Assembly (NCBI GenBank): GCA_023390245.1
Contig: JAEWDF010000038.1
Coordinates: 1 to 35,289 of the forward strand
Length of the DNA: 35,289 nt
Source of the DNA: Pseudomonadota bacterium
GTDB taxonomy: Bacteria; Pseudomonadota; Alphaproteobacteria; Caulobacterales; Caulobacteraceae
Direction of reading: 5' to 3'
Shown: positions 7,836 to 15,654 of the stretch, in pieces
Layout: each line of letters begins with the position of its first letter
How positions within the stretch are numbered: position 1 is the first letter of the stretch
The notes under the pieces: generated by a model
What the model was told of the DNA's origin: nothing
Database searches by the model: none
The model's input: only the letters and a program-made list of their open reading frames with translations
Position numbers and translations under genes: made by a program

Positions 7836-8498
7836 ATGACCGACATCCTGATGCCCAAGGCCACCGCGGTCTGGCTGGTCGACAATACCTCGCTGACGTT
7901 CGAGCAGATCGCCGACTTCTGCGGCCTGCATCCGCTGGAAGTGCGCGGCATCGCCGATGGCGACGTGGCCCGCGACATCCGCGGCGTCGACCCGATCACC
8001 GGCGGCCAGCTGACGCGCGAGGAGCTGGACAAGGCCCAGGCCGATTCCAACTACCGCATGAAGGCCGTCGTCAGCCGTCACGCCGAGCTGCTGAAGCCGA
8101 CCAAGACCGGCCCGAAGTACACGCCGGTGTCGCGCCGCCAGGACCGCCCGGACGCCATCGCCTGGTTCGTGCGCAACCACCCGGAAGTGACCGACGCCCA
8201 GATCGCCAAGCTCCTGGGCACCACCAAGGCCACGATCGAGAGCGTGCGCAGCCGCACCCACTGGAACAGCGCCAACATCAAGCCGGTCGATCCCGTGACC
8301 CTGGGCCTGGTCGGTCAGCTGGCGCTGGACGAGGTGGTGCGCAAGGCCGCCGAGAAGAAGGCCAAGGACGACGCCAAGAACGGCGGCGGCACCATCCTTC
8401 CGGTCGCCGAGGAGATCGAGCCGGAGTTCGTCCCCGAGGAGCCCGAACGCGACACCGCCGAACACACCGCGGAATCGGTGTTCGGCTCGCGCGACTGA
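7836..8498 (+). CDS. trcR: TrcR/DUF1013 cell-cycle transcriptional regulator
   Basis: This 220-residue protein matches the alphaproteobacterial DUF1013 family, which is annotated as the cell-cycle regulator TrcR. The conserved N-terminus MTDILMPKATAVWLVDNTSL is followed by two helix-turn-helix-like segments: FEQIADFCGLHPLEVRGIAD (about residues 22-41), and TDAQIAKLLGTTKATIESVR (about 127-146) with RTHWNSANIKPVDPVTLGL after it. The C-terminal ~50 residues are charged and probably disordered. It is presumably a DNA-binding protein. The family name and link to the cell cycle are from memory; the HTH pattern is visible. It is followed by a paired inverted-repeat element and is convergent with a DUF465 gene. 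Confidence 0.82.
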   Translation: MTDILMPKATAVWLVDNTSLTFEQIADFCGLHPLEVRGIADGDVARDIRGVDPITGGQLTREELDKAQADSNYRMKAVVSRHAELLKPTKTGPKYTPVSRRQDRPDAIAWFVRNHPEVTDAQIAKLLGTTKATIESVRSRTHWNSANIKPVDPVTLGLVGQLALDEVVRKAAEKKAKDDAKNGGGTILPVAEEIEPEFVPEEPERDTAEHTAESVFGSRD

Positions 8499-8506
8499 CG
8501 CGAACC

Positions 8507-8646
8507 GTCTCCTCCCCGCTTCGCGGGGAGGTGGCTCGGAGCGCAGCGGAGAGACGGAGGGGTTCTTTCTCCCTCCAGCGCCGATGCCGCTTCAAGAGCC
8601 CCTCCACCGCTGCGCGGTCCCCCTCCCCACTGCGTGGGGAGGAGAC
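8507..8646. repeat. paired REP-like repeat, orientation unit + inverted unit
   Basis: Two units of about 53-61 bases stand in inverted orientation: 8507-8567 (GTCTCCTCCCC, hairpin loop, GGGGAGGTGGCTCGGAGCGC, then GAGAGACGGAGGGGTTCTT) and 8594-8646 (AAGAGCCCCTCCACCGC to GGGGAGGAGAC). The second unit is approximately the reverse complement of the first. The same two units occur at 17954-18079 in the opposite order. The element lies between convergent trcR and the DUF465 gene. Confidence 0.85.
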
Positions 8647-8684
8647 AAAACAGAACGGCCCCGGAGATCGTTCTCCGGGGCCGT
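8645..8684 (-). terminator. intrinsic terminator of the DUF465 gene
   Basis: Perfect 13-base arms, ACGGCCCCGGAGA (8655-8667) and TCTCCGGGGCCGT (8672-8684), enclose a four-base loop. Read on the minus strand, the stem is followed by a T-rich TTCTGTTTTGTC. It lies 27 bases past the stop of the minus-strand DUF465 gene. Confidence 0.85.
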
Positions 8685-8710
8685 CGTCGATGTTGGAGCG
8701 GTTTCGGTCG

Positions 8711-8884
8711 CTAATGCGTCCGCGCCTCCAGCGTGCTGATCTCTTCCTTCAGACGAAGCTTCCTCTGCTTCAACTCCCTGACCTGCAGCGAATCCACGGA
8801 GGGCCGCGTCATCTCCCTCTGGATCGTCTCATCCAGGTTGCGATGCCGATTACCCAGTTCGCGAATACGAGCCTCGATGGTCAT
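8711..8884 (-). CDS. DUF465 (YdcH-like) small coiled-coil protein
   Basis: This 57-residue protein begins MTIEARIRELGNRHRNLDE and ends STLEARTH. It has the DUF465 layout: a first helix with RIRELGNRH, a short turn, and a second helix ELKQRKLRLKEEI. It is predicted to form a helical hairpin or coiled coil; the family function is not established. It was found by translating the minus strand directly. The second DUF465 protein (10102-10326) shares the R(I/V)REL...H..LD and RKL.LK(E/D)EI..(L/I)EAR positions. It is divergent from ubiX and followed by a strong terminator. Confidence 0.85.
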   Translation of the reverse strand: MTIEARIRELGNRHRNLDETIQREMTRPSVDSLQVRELKQRKLRLKEEISTLEARTH

Positions 8885-9000
8885 GGCTTGCGCCTCCGTT
8901 GGTTAGGGACCACTAGAGTGAGCGCCCGGTTCGGCAGGCTGTGGAATCACATTCCGGTGACAGTCCGCCGCGCCGGACACCCAGGAGGCTGGCCCCGAAA

Positions 9001-9603
9001 ATGGTCGATGTTGTGAACGGAGCCGTATCCCCGGCGAACGCCCGGATGGTCGTCGGGATTTCAGGGGCTTCCGGCGCGATCTACGGCGTGCGCGTGCTGG
9101 ACGCGCTGAAGGATATGGGCGTCGAGAGCCATCTGGTGATCACCAAAGCCGCCCTGCTCACATTGTCGCAGGAGACCGATCTCTCGCCCGACGACCTGTC
9201 GGCGCGCGCCTCGGTGGTCCACAGGCTGACCGATGTGGGCGCGACCATCGCCTCGGGCTCGTTCAGGACCCTGGGCATGATCGTGGCCCCCTGCTCGGTG
9301 CGGACCATGAGCGAGATCGCCACCGGCGTGACCTCGTCGCTCCTGACCCGCGCCGCCGACGTGACGCTGAAGGAGCGCCGCCCCCTGGTGCTGATGGTGC
9401 GCGAGACGCCGTTCCACCTGGGTCACCTGCGCACCATGACGGCCCTGGCCGAGATGGGCGCGACCATCGCCCCGCCCCTGCCCGCCTTCTACGCCCGGCC
9501 GGATTCGATCGAGGCCATGGTCGACCAGTCGGTCGGCCGCGCCCTGGACCTGTTCGGCCTGGACTGGAGCCCCACCCGGCGCTGGGGCGGCCTGAAGTCA
9601 TGA
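9001..9603 (+). CDS. ubiX: flavin prenyltransferase UbiX
   Basis: This 200-residue cytoplasmic enzyme should attach a dimethylallyl unit to FMN, making the prenylated flavin cofactor of the decarboxylase UbiD in ubiquinone synthesis. Family motifs are complete: GISGASGAIYGVRVLDAL near the N-terminus, a VAPCSVRTMSEIATG segment in the middle, and RRPLVLMVRETPFHLGHLRTM with the conserved Arg-Glu. The stop is overlapped by the next gene (ATGA). ATG 9001 follows an AGGAGG at 8982-8987, although at a long spacing; an internal ATG at 9046, right before VVGISGASGA, is an alternative that would give a length closer to a minimal UbiX. Confidence 0.93.
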   Translation: MVDVVNGAVSPANARMVVGISGASGAIYGVRVLDALKDMGVESHLVITKAALLTLSQETDLSPDDLSARASVVHRLTDVGATIASGSFRTLGMIVAPCSVRTMSEIATGVTSSLLTRAADVTLKERRPLVLMVRETPFHLGHLRTMTALAEMGATIAPPLPAFYARPDSIEAMVDQSVGRALDLFGLDWSPTRRWGGLKS

Positions 9604-10064
9604 GCCTGTGGGACTGGGCGATCGCCGCCTACGCCGCGCCCGAGGTCTCCGAGGCCTGCCTGGCGCTTCAGGATCATCACGAACAGAACGTCCCGCTGCT
9701 GCTCTGGTCCGCCTGGGTCGCGGCCACGGGTCGCCATCCCGACGAGGAGACCATCGAGGCCGCCTGTGACATCGCCCGCGCCTGGGAGGAGGTCGTGGTC
9801 GCCCCCCTCCGGGCCATGCGCCGCACCCTGAAGACGCCCTTGAACGACATCGAGGCCGGGCCCCGGCTGGAAATTCGCGACCAGGTCAAGGCGCTGGAGC
9901 TGAAGGCCGAGCGTCGCCTGCTGGAGGCGCTGGAGGCGCTGGCGCCCCCGCCAGACGGCGCACCGCGTCCGCCGCTGGACGGTCTGGTCGCCACGGCGCG
10001 CCAGTGGTCGCGCGTCACGCCCCGCCCGGCGCTGATCCGGCTGGCCCAGGCCCTTCCAGCCTGA
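9600..10064 (+). CDS. TIGR02444/DUF2390 family protein
   Basis: This 154-residue protein starts MSLWDWAIAAYAAPEVSEAC with ALQDHHEQNVPLLLWSAWVA after it, the signature of the TIGR02444 (DUF2390) family. It appears all-helical and soluble. The family function is unknown to me. Its ATG overlaps the ubiX stop by four bases, so the two are translationally coupled, and a DUF465 gene follows after 37 bases; the three probably form one operon. Confidence 0.8.
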   Translation: MSLWDWAIAAYAAPEVSEACLALQDHHEQNVPLLLWSAWVAATGRHPDEETIEAACDIARAWEEVVVAPLRAMRRTLKTPLNDIEAGPRLEIRDQVKALELKAERRLLEALEALAPPPDGAPRPPLDGLVATARQWSRVTPRPALIRLAQALPA

Positions 10065-10101
10065 AATTCGCTGACGTATAAGCGCCCCCGGGGATTTGGC
10101 G

Positions 10102-10326
10102 ATGAACGACGACGTTCCAGAGATCGACGAGGAAGAGGCGGCGCTGCACGCCCGCGTCCGCGAATTGCGTCAGGAACACGCCGATCTCGACGCCTCCATC
10201 GAGGCCCTGACCCAGGCCGCCGTCCCCGACCAGCTGATGATCGCCCGGATCAAGCGCCGCAAGCTGGCCCTGAAGGACGAGATCGTGAAGATTGAGGCCC
10301 GCATCCTGCCCGACATCATCGCCTGA
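10102..10326 (+). CDS. DUF465 (YdcH-like) small coiled-coil protein, second copy
   Basis: This 74-residue protein has an acidic N-terminal extension (MNDDVPEIDEEEAALH), then the DUF465 helical hairpin: RVRELRQEHADLDASI and RIKRRKLALKDEIVKIEAR. It is a paralogue of the product of 8711-8884. I use ATG 10102 rather than the TTG at 10096, because the GGGGATT ahead of it gives better spacing. It is the last gene of the ubiX-TIGR02444-DUF465 run. Confidence 0.83.
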   Translation: MNDDVPEIDEEEAALHARVRELRQEHADLDASIEALTQAAVPDQLMIARIKRRKLALKDEIVKIEARILPDIIA

Positions 10327-10377
10327 CGTCGCCTCGCCATCGTCCAAAAGCCGCCGCATGAGTCCGGCATAGGCCGG

Positions 10378-10402
10378 GGAACCTTTCGGACGCCTGTGTG
10401 TT
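10378..10402 (+). promoter_or_regulatory. possible EcfG-type (general stress) promoter ahead of the M23 peptidase gene
   Basis: GGAAC at 10378-10382 is followed after 16 bases by TGTT at 10399-10402. The alphaproteobacterial general-stress sigma factor (EcfG/SigT) recognises GGAAC with CGTT at about this spacing, so the match is good in the -35 half and 3 of 4 in the -10 half. It lies 60 bases upstream of the chosen M23 start. This is a pattern match only. Confidence 0.33.
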
Positions 10403-10461
10403 CTCGCGCGCCGCGTCCCGCTCCGCTCTCCCCGAGCCTCCAATGCCGGAGACGCCGTTTG

Positions 10462-11100
10462 ATGCGACGTTCGCTGTCGTCCGCCGCCCTCGCCCGCCTG
10501 GGCGTGCGGGCCAAGTCCCTGTTGATCCATTCGGGTCAGACCGCCGGTTTCGCCGGCCTGGCGCTGCTGGCCGCCGCGGCCGCCCCCAACGCCGCGCGCG
10601 AGACCGAGCCTGCGGTCGCCGCCCCCGTGGCCCCACCCGTCAAGGCCGAGGCGGAGCCCGCCGGCCCGGTGACCCGCGCCATCGCCTTCGCCATGCCGGT
10701 GAAGGGCTACGCCATCAACTCCCCCTTCGGCCTGCGCAAGCTGGCGATCGAGGCGCACGCCCGCGCGCACAAGGGCGTGGACATCGCCGCGCCCCGGGGC
10801 ACGACCGTCTTCCCCGCCGCCGAGGGCGAGGTCGTCCGCACCGGCTATGACGCGGGCGGCTATGGCAACTTCATCGAGGTGCGGCACCCGAACGGCCTGA
10901 CCAGCCTCTATGGCCATCTCAGCCGCATCGACGTGGCGACCGGCGAAGCGGTGGCGGCGGACCGGCGCATCGGCCTGGTCGGCTCCACCGGCTATTCGAC
11001 CGGTCCCCACCTGCATTTCGAGGTGCGCCGCGACGGCGGCCAGGTGAATCCGGCCAAGGTGGTCGGCCGCAGCTTTCCGGTCGTGATCCGAACGGCCTGA
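10462..11100 (+). CDS. M23 family metallopeptidase (LytM-type, envelope)
   Basis: This 212-residue protein should be a peptidoglycan endopeptidase, or a non-cutting LytM regulator, in the periplasm. An N-terminal hydrophobic segment (FAGLALLAAAAAPNAA, about residues 30-45) is a signal anchor, followed by a Pro/Ala linker. The M23 domain covers about residues 80-200. The zinc ligands are present in HKGVDIAAPRGT (the HxxxD motif) and GPHLHFEVR (the HxH motif), so the fold is probably catalytic. I start at ATG 10462 (MRRSLSSAALARLG); the upstream in-frame extension is Arg/Pro-rich and looks non-coding. A stress-type promoter candidate precedes it. Confidence 0.87.
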   Translation: MRRSLSSAALARLGVRAKSLLIHSGQTAGFAGLALLAAAAAPNAARETEPAVAAPVAPPVKAEAEPAGPVTRAIAFAMPVKGYAINSPFGLRKLAIEAHARAHKGVDIAAPRGTTVFPAAEGEVVRTGYDAGGYGNFIEVRHPNGLTSLYGHLSRIDVATGEAVAADRRIGLVGSTGYSTGPHLHFEVRRDGGQVNPAKVVGRSFPVVIRTA

Positions 11101-11120
11101 GGCCGCCGTCGCTTCCGAAA

Positions 11121-11161
11121 TCGTCCTTCCGGGTTCGTCCTGCGGACGCCCCGGAAGGACG
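11121..11161. repeat. dispersed palindromic intergenic repeat, copy 1
   Basis: GTCCTTCCGG at 11123-11132 and CCGGAAGGAC at 11151-11160 form an internal hairpin. Bases 11128-11161 are an exact 34-base inverted copy of 19269-19302, and the left arm of the element at 1116-1249 is closely related. It sits between the M23 and CocE genes. Confidence 0.8.
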
Positions 11162-11217
11162 TTGAGGCGGAGTGTCGATTGGGCCTAGTCTGCCCCTTTC
11201 AGGAGAGGGAAAGACGC

Positions 11218-13104
11218 ATGAATCGCTTCGTCGCCGCCGTCATCGCGGGGGTGCTGGCCGCCGCGCCGATCGCCGCCACCGCCCAGGACTACAACCGCTT
11301 CAGCGACGCCGCCGCCGAGAGCGAACTGTCGCGCATCGCCGACGTGCAGATGGCGGTCCTGGTGCCGATGCGCGACGGCGTCGGCCTGGCCACCAACATC
11401 TATCGGCCGAAGGACGCGCAAGGCGCCCTGCCGACCGTCTTCGTCCGCACCCCCTATAACGAACTGGCCTACAGCGCCCGCACCAGCCGCGCGGCCCTGT
11501 CCTGGGTCAGCCAGGGCTACGCCTACGTCGTCCAGAACGAGCGTGGCCGCTACTTCTCCGAGGGCCAGTACGAGATCCTGGGCTATCCCCAGACCGACGG
11601 CTACGACGCCCTGACCTGGATCGCCGCCCAGCCCTGGTCGAACGGCAAGGTCGGCACCCTCGGCTGTTCCTCCTCGGCCGAATGGCAGCTGGCGCTGGCG
11701 GCGCAGAACCACCCCGCCCACGCCGCCATGGTCCCGATGGCCTCCGGCGCCGGCATCGGCAAGGTCGGCCGCTTTCAGGAGCAGGGCAACTGGTACACCG
11801 GCGGCGTGCCGCGCAACCTGTTCTTCGTCTGGCTGTACGGCGTGGACAATCCGCAGCGGGCCCAGATCCCGGCGGGCCTGGACCAGGCCGAGCGCGCCCG
11901 CATCGTCCGCTACAACGACCTGGACGCCGAAAAGCCCAAGGTCGACTGGCCCCGCCAGATCCGCCATCTGCCCGTCGACGAGATGCTGAAGGACCTGGGC
12001 GAGCCCAGCGGCACCTTCGAACAGCTGATCGACCGCACCCCCGCCGATCCGGCCTGGCGCCAGGGCGGCCTCTATCACGACGACATGGGCTGGGGCGTGC
12101 CCGCCCTGTGGTTCGACAGCTGGTACGACGTCTCCATCGGCCCGAACTTGGAGCTGTTCAACCACGCCCGCTCGACCACCGAGGACCGCGAGGCGGCCCA
12201 GAACCAGTATGTCGTCGTCGGCCCGAACAACCACTGCGCCTTCGCCGGCCTGGGCCCGAACTTCCAGTCGGGCGACCGGAACCTGGGCGACGCCAGCTTC
12301 GACAGCGACGCCTTCGTCCACGCCTGGTTCGACCGCTGGCTGAAGGGCGACGCACGCGCCTTCCCCGCCTCCACGCCGCACGTCCAGTATTTCAACATGG
12401 GCGAGAACAAGTGGCGCACCGCCGCCCAATGGCCGCCGGCTGGCGTCCAAACCGTGCGGATGTACCTGCGCTCGGACGGCGCGGCCAACAGTCTGAACGG
12501 CGACGGCAAGCTGAGCCTGGAGGCCCCGCCCGCCGGCGAGCGGCCCGACCGCTATCGCTACGACCCGATGAACCCGGTGCAGACCATCGGCGGCGGCGAC
12601 TGCTGCAACGGCGGCCTGGTCACCGCCGGCGCCTTCGACCAGCGCCCGGTCGAGGCCCGCAGCGATGTGCTGGTCTACACCTCCGATCCGCTGACCGAGC
12701 CGATGCAGGTCACCGGCTTCATCGACGCGGTGCTGAAGGTGTCGTCCTCCGCGCCCGACACCGATTTCGCGGTCAAGCTGGTGGACGTGGCCCCGGACGG
12801 CACGGCCTACATCCTGGGCGACACCATCATGCGCGCGCGCTACCGCGACGGCTACGACACGCCGACGATGCTGACGCCGGGCCAGGTCGCCACCGTCCAG
12901 CCGACGCCCATGACCATCAGCAACACCTTCCAGCCGGGCCACCGCATCCGGGTGGAGGTGACCAGCTCCAACTTCCCCAAGTTCGTCCGCAACCTGAACA
13001 CCGGCGGGCCGAACGAGTCGGAAAGCGAAGGCGTGATCGCCGACAACGCGATCCACCACGCTGGCGACGACGCCTCCTATATCGAGCTGCCGGTCCTGAA
13101 GTAG
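11218..13104 (+). CDS. CocE/NonD family hydrolase, exported (X-Pro dipeptidyl-peptidase / alpha-amino acid ester hydrolase type)
   Basis: This 628-residue protein has a signal peptide (MNRFVAAVIAGVLAAAPIAATAQ) and the S15/CocE arrangement. The alpha/beta-hydrolase domain carries the nucleophile elbow LGCSSSAEW with Ser151, where most relatives have GxSYxG. An Asp candidate lies in the ALWFDSWYD region and a His candidate in GPNNHCAF. The C-terminal jelly-roll domain contains FIDAVLKVSSSAPDTDFAVKL-type residues and ends NAIHHAGDDASYIELPVLK. Likely substrates are acyl-proline peptides or amino acid esters; specificity cannot be called. ATG 11218 is well supported by CAGGAGAGGGA upstream. It is convergent with the GH95 gene, with 13 bases between them. 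Confidence 0.85.
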   Translation: MNRFVAAVIAGVLAAAPIAATAQDYNRFSDAAAESELSRIADVQMAVLVPMRDGVGLATNIYRPKDAQGALPTVFVRTPYNELAYSARTSRAALSWVSQGYAYVVQNERGRYFSEGQYEILGYPQTDGYDALTWIAAQPWSNGKVGTLGCSSSAEWQLALAAQNHPAHAAMVPMASGAGIGKVGRFQEQGNWYTGGVPRNLFFVWLYGVDNPQRAQIPAGLDQAERARIVRYNDLDAEKPKVDWPRQIRHLPVDEMLKDLGEPSGTFEQLIDRTPADPAWRQGGLYHDDMGWGVPALWFDSWYDVSIGPNLELFNHARSTTEDREAAQNQYVVVGPNNHCAFAGLGPNFQSGDRNLGDASFDSDAFVHAWFDRWLKGDARAFPASTPHVQYFNMGENKWRTAAQWPPAGVQTVRMYLRSDGAANSLNGDGKLSLEAPPAGERPDRYRYDPMNPVQTIGGGDCCNGGLVTAGAFDQRPVEARSDVLVYTSDPLTEPMQVTGFIDAVLKVSSSAPDTDFAVKLVDVAPDGTAYILGDTIMRARYRDGYDTPTMLTPGQVATVQPTPMTISNTFQPGHRIRVEVTSSNFPKFVRNLNTGGPNESESEGVIADNAIHHAGDDASYIELPVLK

Positions 13105-13130
13105 GTCGGCCGCCCGGTCATGCGGCCGAC
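13105..13130. terminator. hairpin shared by convergent CocE and GH95 genes
   Basis: Perfect nine-base arms, GTCGGCCGC (13105-13113) and GCGGCCGAC (13122-13130), begin right after the CocE stop. They enclose the stop codon of the minus-strand GH95 gene in the loop. There is no T-run on either side, so a stop or 3'-end-stabilising hairpin is more likely than a classic intrinsic terminator. Confidence 0.45.
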
Positions 13131-15508
13131 GAGGCCCAGCGCCCCTCGTCGGCCGTCAGCCGGAGCACGCCCGAGGCGGGCAGCACCACCTCCTCGGCCA
13201 GGTCGCCGCAACGCAACTTCGTGCGCGCCCCGGCCTCGCCCCTCAAGACGGCGTGATCCAGCGCGCCGTCCCTCCAGGAGACATCCAGCGACAGGCCGCC
13301 CCTGGTCCGCACGCCTTTCAGCCAGCCGCTGGGCCAGGCGTCCGGCAGGGCCGGCAACAGTTCGATCTCGCCCGGCCGGGACTGGACGATCATTTCGGCC
13401 ATCGCATTCGCGCCGCCGAAATTGCCGTCGATCTGGAACGGCGGGTGGGCGTCGAACAGGTTGGGATAGGTCCGTTCCGGCCCCAACAGCAGCTTCAGCA
13501 CCCGGTGCGCCCGGTCGCCTTCGTGCAGCCGCGCCCACAGGTTGATGCGCCAGCCTATAGCCCAGCCGGTCGACAGGTCCCCGCGCATTTCCAGCGACCG
13601 CCGCGCCGCCCGAGCCAACTCGGGCGTATCCCGTGTCGAGATCTGCCAACTGGGGAATAGACCATAAAGGTGGGACACATGCCGGTGGTGCGGCTCCGGC
13701 GCCTCGACGTCCCAATCCTCCAGCCATTCCTGCAACTGTCCCGCCTTGCCGATCCGGTCCGCCGGCAGTCGGTCGCGCGCCGCCAGAACCTGGCGACGGA
13801 AGGCGGCGTCCTTGCCCAGGATACGAGCCGCTTCGGCCACATGGGCGAACAGGTCACGCAGAATCTGTCGATCCATGGCCGGCCCCGCGCAGACGGCGGC
13901 GCCGAACGGATGTGCATTCTCCGGCGACAGTGAAGGACAGGTCACCAGGCCCGATCCATCAGGATGTTCGACCAGCGTGTCCAGGAAGAACAGCGCCGCC
14001 CCCTTCATGACGGGATAGACCTCGGCCAGATAGGCGCGGTCACGACCATAGTCGTAGTGGTCCCACAGGTGCTCGCACAGCCAGGCCCCGCCCATGGGCC
14101 ACAAGCCGAAGCGCGCGCCATCGATCGGCGCGGTCGCCCGCCACAGATCGGTGTTGTGGTGACAGACCCAACCGCGCGCGCCGTAGTTGACCCGAGCGGT
14201 CGTCGCGCCGGTCTCCGCCATCTGCTTGACCATGCCGATCAGGGGCTCGACGCACTCCTGCATCGCCAGCGGCTCGGCGGGCCAATAGTTCATCTCCGTA
14301 TTGATGTTGATCGTGTACTTCGATCCCCATGGCGGGCTCGTCTTGTCGTTCCAGAGGCCCTGAAGGTTCGCCGGCTGGGTCCCCGGCCGCGAGCAGGACA
14401 GCAGCAGGTATCGGCCATACTGGAAATAGAGCGCCGCCAGCGCAGGATCGTCCAGGGTCTCCGACTTGGCCACGCGCTGGTCGGTGGGCAGCAAAGAGGC
14501 CTCGGTGGCGCCCACCGCGAAATCCACCCGGCGGAAGCGGGGCTGATAATCCGCGACATGGCGAGCCTTCAAACGCTCGAAGTCGGGGGTGATCGCCGCC
14601 AGAGTGGCGATGTTGGCGGCGCGTGGATCGCCGCTCACGTCTTTCGGGCCGAGGTGCGAGGTGGCGACCGCGATCAGCAGCAGGACCTCGTCCGCCGCCT
14701 CGACCTTCAGTTCGCGCGCCTCCGACCGAACCCGTCCGCCCCGCGCGATCACGCGAACGCGCGCCTCATAGGTCAGCCCGGACGCCACGTCGTTCTGGGC
14801 GGTGTTGCGCCCGGTCAGGATCAGATCCTCGCCTTCCACCGTCGCATCGGCGGTCTGCGGCGTCTCGAAGGCCGCCTCGAACGTCAGGGCGCCGGGGCTG
14901 TCGGCGCTCAGTCGCATCACCATCACGTCGTCGGGCGCGGAGGCGAAGACCTCGCGGCGGAAGTTGACGCCGTCCTTGCGGAAGGCGACGCCTGCGATCG
15001 CGGAATCCAGGTCCAATTCCCGGCGATAATCCGAGGCGGCGGACGATACGCCGAAGGTCAGCATCAGGTCGCCGACCGTCTGATAGGACATCTGCCGAAT
15101 AGGGCGCCCCATCATCTGCCGCTGCGCCAGGTCCTGCGCCTCGGCGTACCGCCCCTCGAAAATCAGCCGACGCACTTCCGGCAGCGCCACCAGCGCCTCG
15201 GGGCTCGATGGATCATAGGGACCGCCCGCCCACAAGGTGTCGTCGTTCAGTTGAAGCCGCTCGCGGGCGACCCCGCCGAACACCATGGCGCCCAGCCGCC
15301 CGTTGCCGATGGGCAGAGCCTGTATCCATTCCTCCGCAGCGCCGCGATACCACAGAACGGGATCGGCCCTGTCGGCGATGCGGGGCGCGGGCGGCGGCGT
15401 CTGCGCCAGGGCGGTTCCAGCAGCGAGCGCCAGGCCGCCGATCGCCGCCGATCCCAGCAACACCCCACGCCGCGACACAGGTTCGCGCGCCCCGTTCGGA
15501 CGGTCCAT
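13118..15508 (-). CDS. GH95 family glycoside hydrolase (alpha-L-fucosidase/alpha-L-galactosidase type), Tat-exported
   Basis: This 796-residue enzyme should cleave terminal alpha-L-fucose or alpha-L-galactose from glycans outside the cytoplasm. The Tat signal is clear (SRRGVLLGSAAIGGLALAAG). The mature protein starts WYRGAAEEWIQALPIGNGRLGAMVFGG, a GH95 hallmark. The catalytic positions known from Bifidobacterium AfcA are conserved: ININTEMNYW holds the two Asn, SPENAHPFG has general acid Glu530, and FQIDGNFGG has Asp694. ATG 15508 follows GGAGGAAACC; the longer start at 15637 would run through the operator candidate and be unexported. A LacI-type operator lies 35 bases upstream. Fucosidase versus galactosidase is not decidable here. 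Confidence 0.9.
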   Translation of the reverse strand: MDRPNGAREPVSRRGVLLGSAAIGGLALAAGTALAQTPPPAPRIADRADPVLWYRGAAEEWIQALPIGNGRLGAMVFGGVARERLQLNDDTLWAGGPYDPSSPEALVALPEVRRLIFEGRYAEAQDLAQRQMMGRPIRQMSYQTVGDLMLTFGVSSAASDYRRELDLDSAIAGVAFRKDGVNFRREVFASAPDDVMVMRLSADSPGALTFEAAFETPQTADATVEGEDLILTGRNTAQNDVASGLTYEARVRVIARGGRVRSEARELKVEAADEVLLLIAVATSHLGPKDVSGDPRAANIATLAAITPDFERLKARHVADYQPRFRRVDFAVGATEASLLPTDQRVAKSETLDDPALAALYFQYGRYLLLSCSRPGTQPANLQGLWNDKTSPPWGSKYTININTEMNYWPAEPLAMQECVEPLIGMVKQMAETGATTARVNYGARGWVCHHNTDLWRATAPIDGARFGLWPMGGAWLCEHLWDHYDYGRDRAYLAEVYPVMKGAALFFLDTLVEHPDGSGLVTCPSLSPENAHPFGAAVCAGPAMDRQILRDLFAHVAEAARILGKDAAFRRQVLAARDRLPADRIGKAGQLQEWLEDWDVEAPEPHHRHVSHLYGLFPSWQISTRDTPELARAARRSLEMRGDLSTGWAIGWRINLWARLHEGDRAHRVLKLLLGPERTYPNLFDAHPPFQIDGNFGGANAMAEMIVQSRPGEIELLPALPDAWPSGWLKGVRTRGGLSLDVSWRDGALDHAVLRGEAGARTKLRCGDLAEEVVLPASGVLRLTADEGRWASSAA

Positions 15509-15543
15509 GGTTTCCTCCGCGCGGGCGCGTCCCGCATTCTTGA

Positions 15544-15557
15544 TGGTAGCGCTATCA
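15544..15557. promoter_or_regulatory. LacI-family operator candidate upstream of GH95
   Basis: TGGTAGCGCTATCA is a palindrome with six of seven base pairs matching and centre AGCGCT. It closely resembles TGGTAGCGCTACCA-type operators used by LacI-family sugar repressors in Caulobacterales, such as XylR. It lies 35 bases ahead of the GH95 start, in the gap to the divergent ABC gene. The repressor is not in the window. Confidence 0.6.
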
Positions 15558-15654
15558 ACGCAAGTGGGGGGTCTTCCGTCAAGGGTGCGGGCCTTCGCTC
15601 TGGCCTCCGGGTTTGCGTTCTTGCTAGCCTGCTTCAACTCATGAGGGAGGCGGC

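Noticed and set aside
8590..8650. Possible CRISPR-like repeats in the intergenic hairpins
   Set aside because: The repeats are inverted pairs at scattered junctions, not direct repeats with regular spacers, and no cas genes are present.
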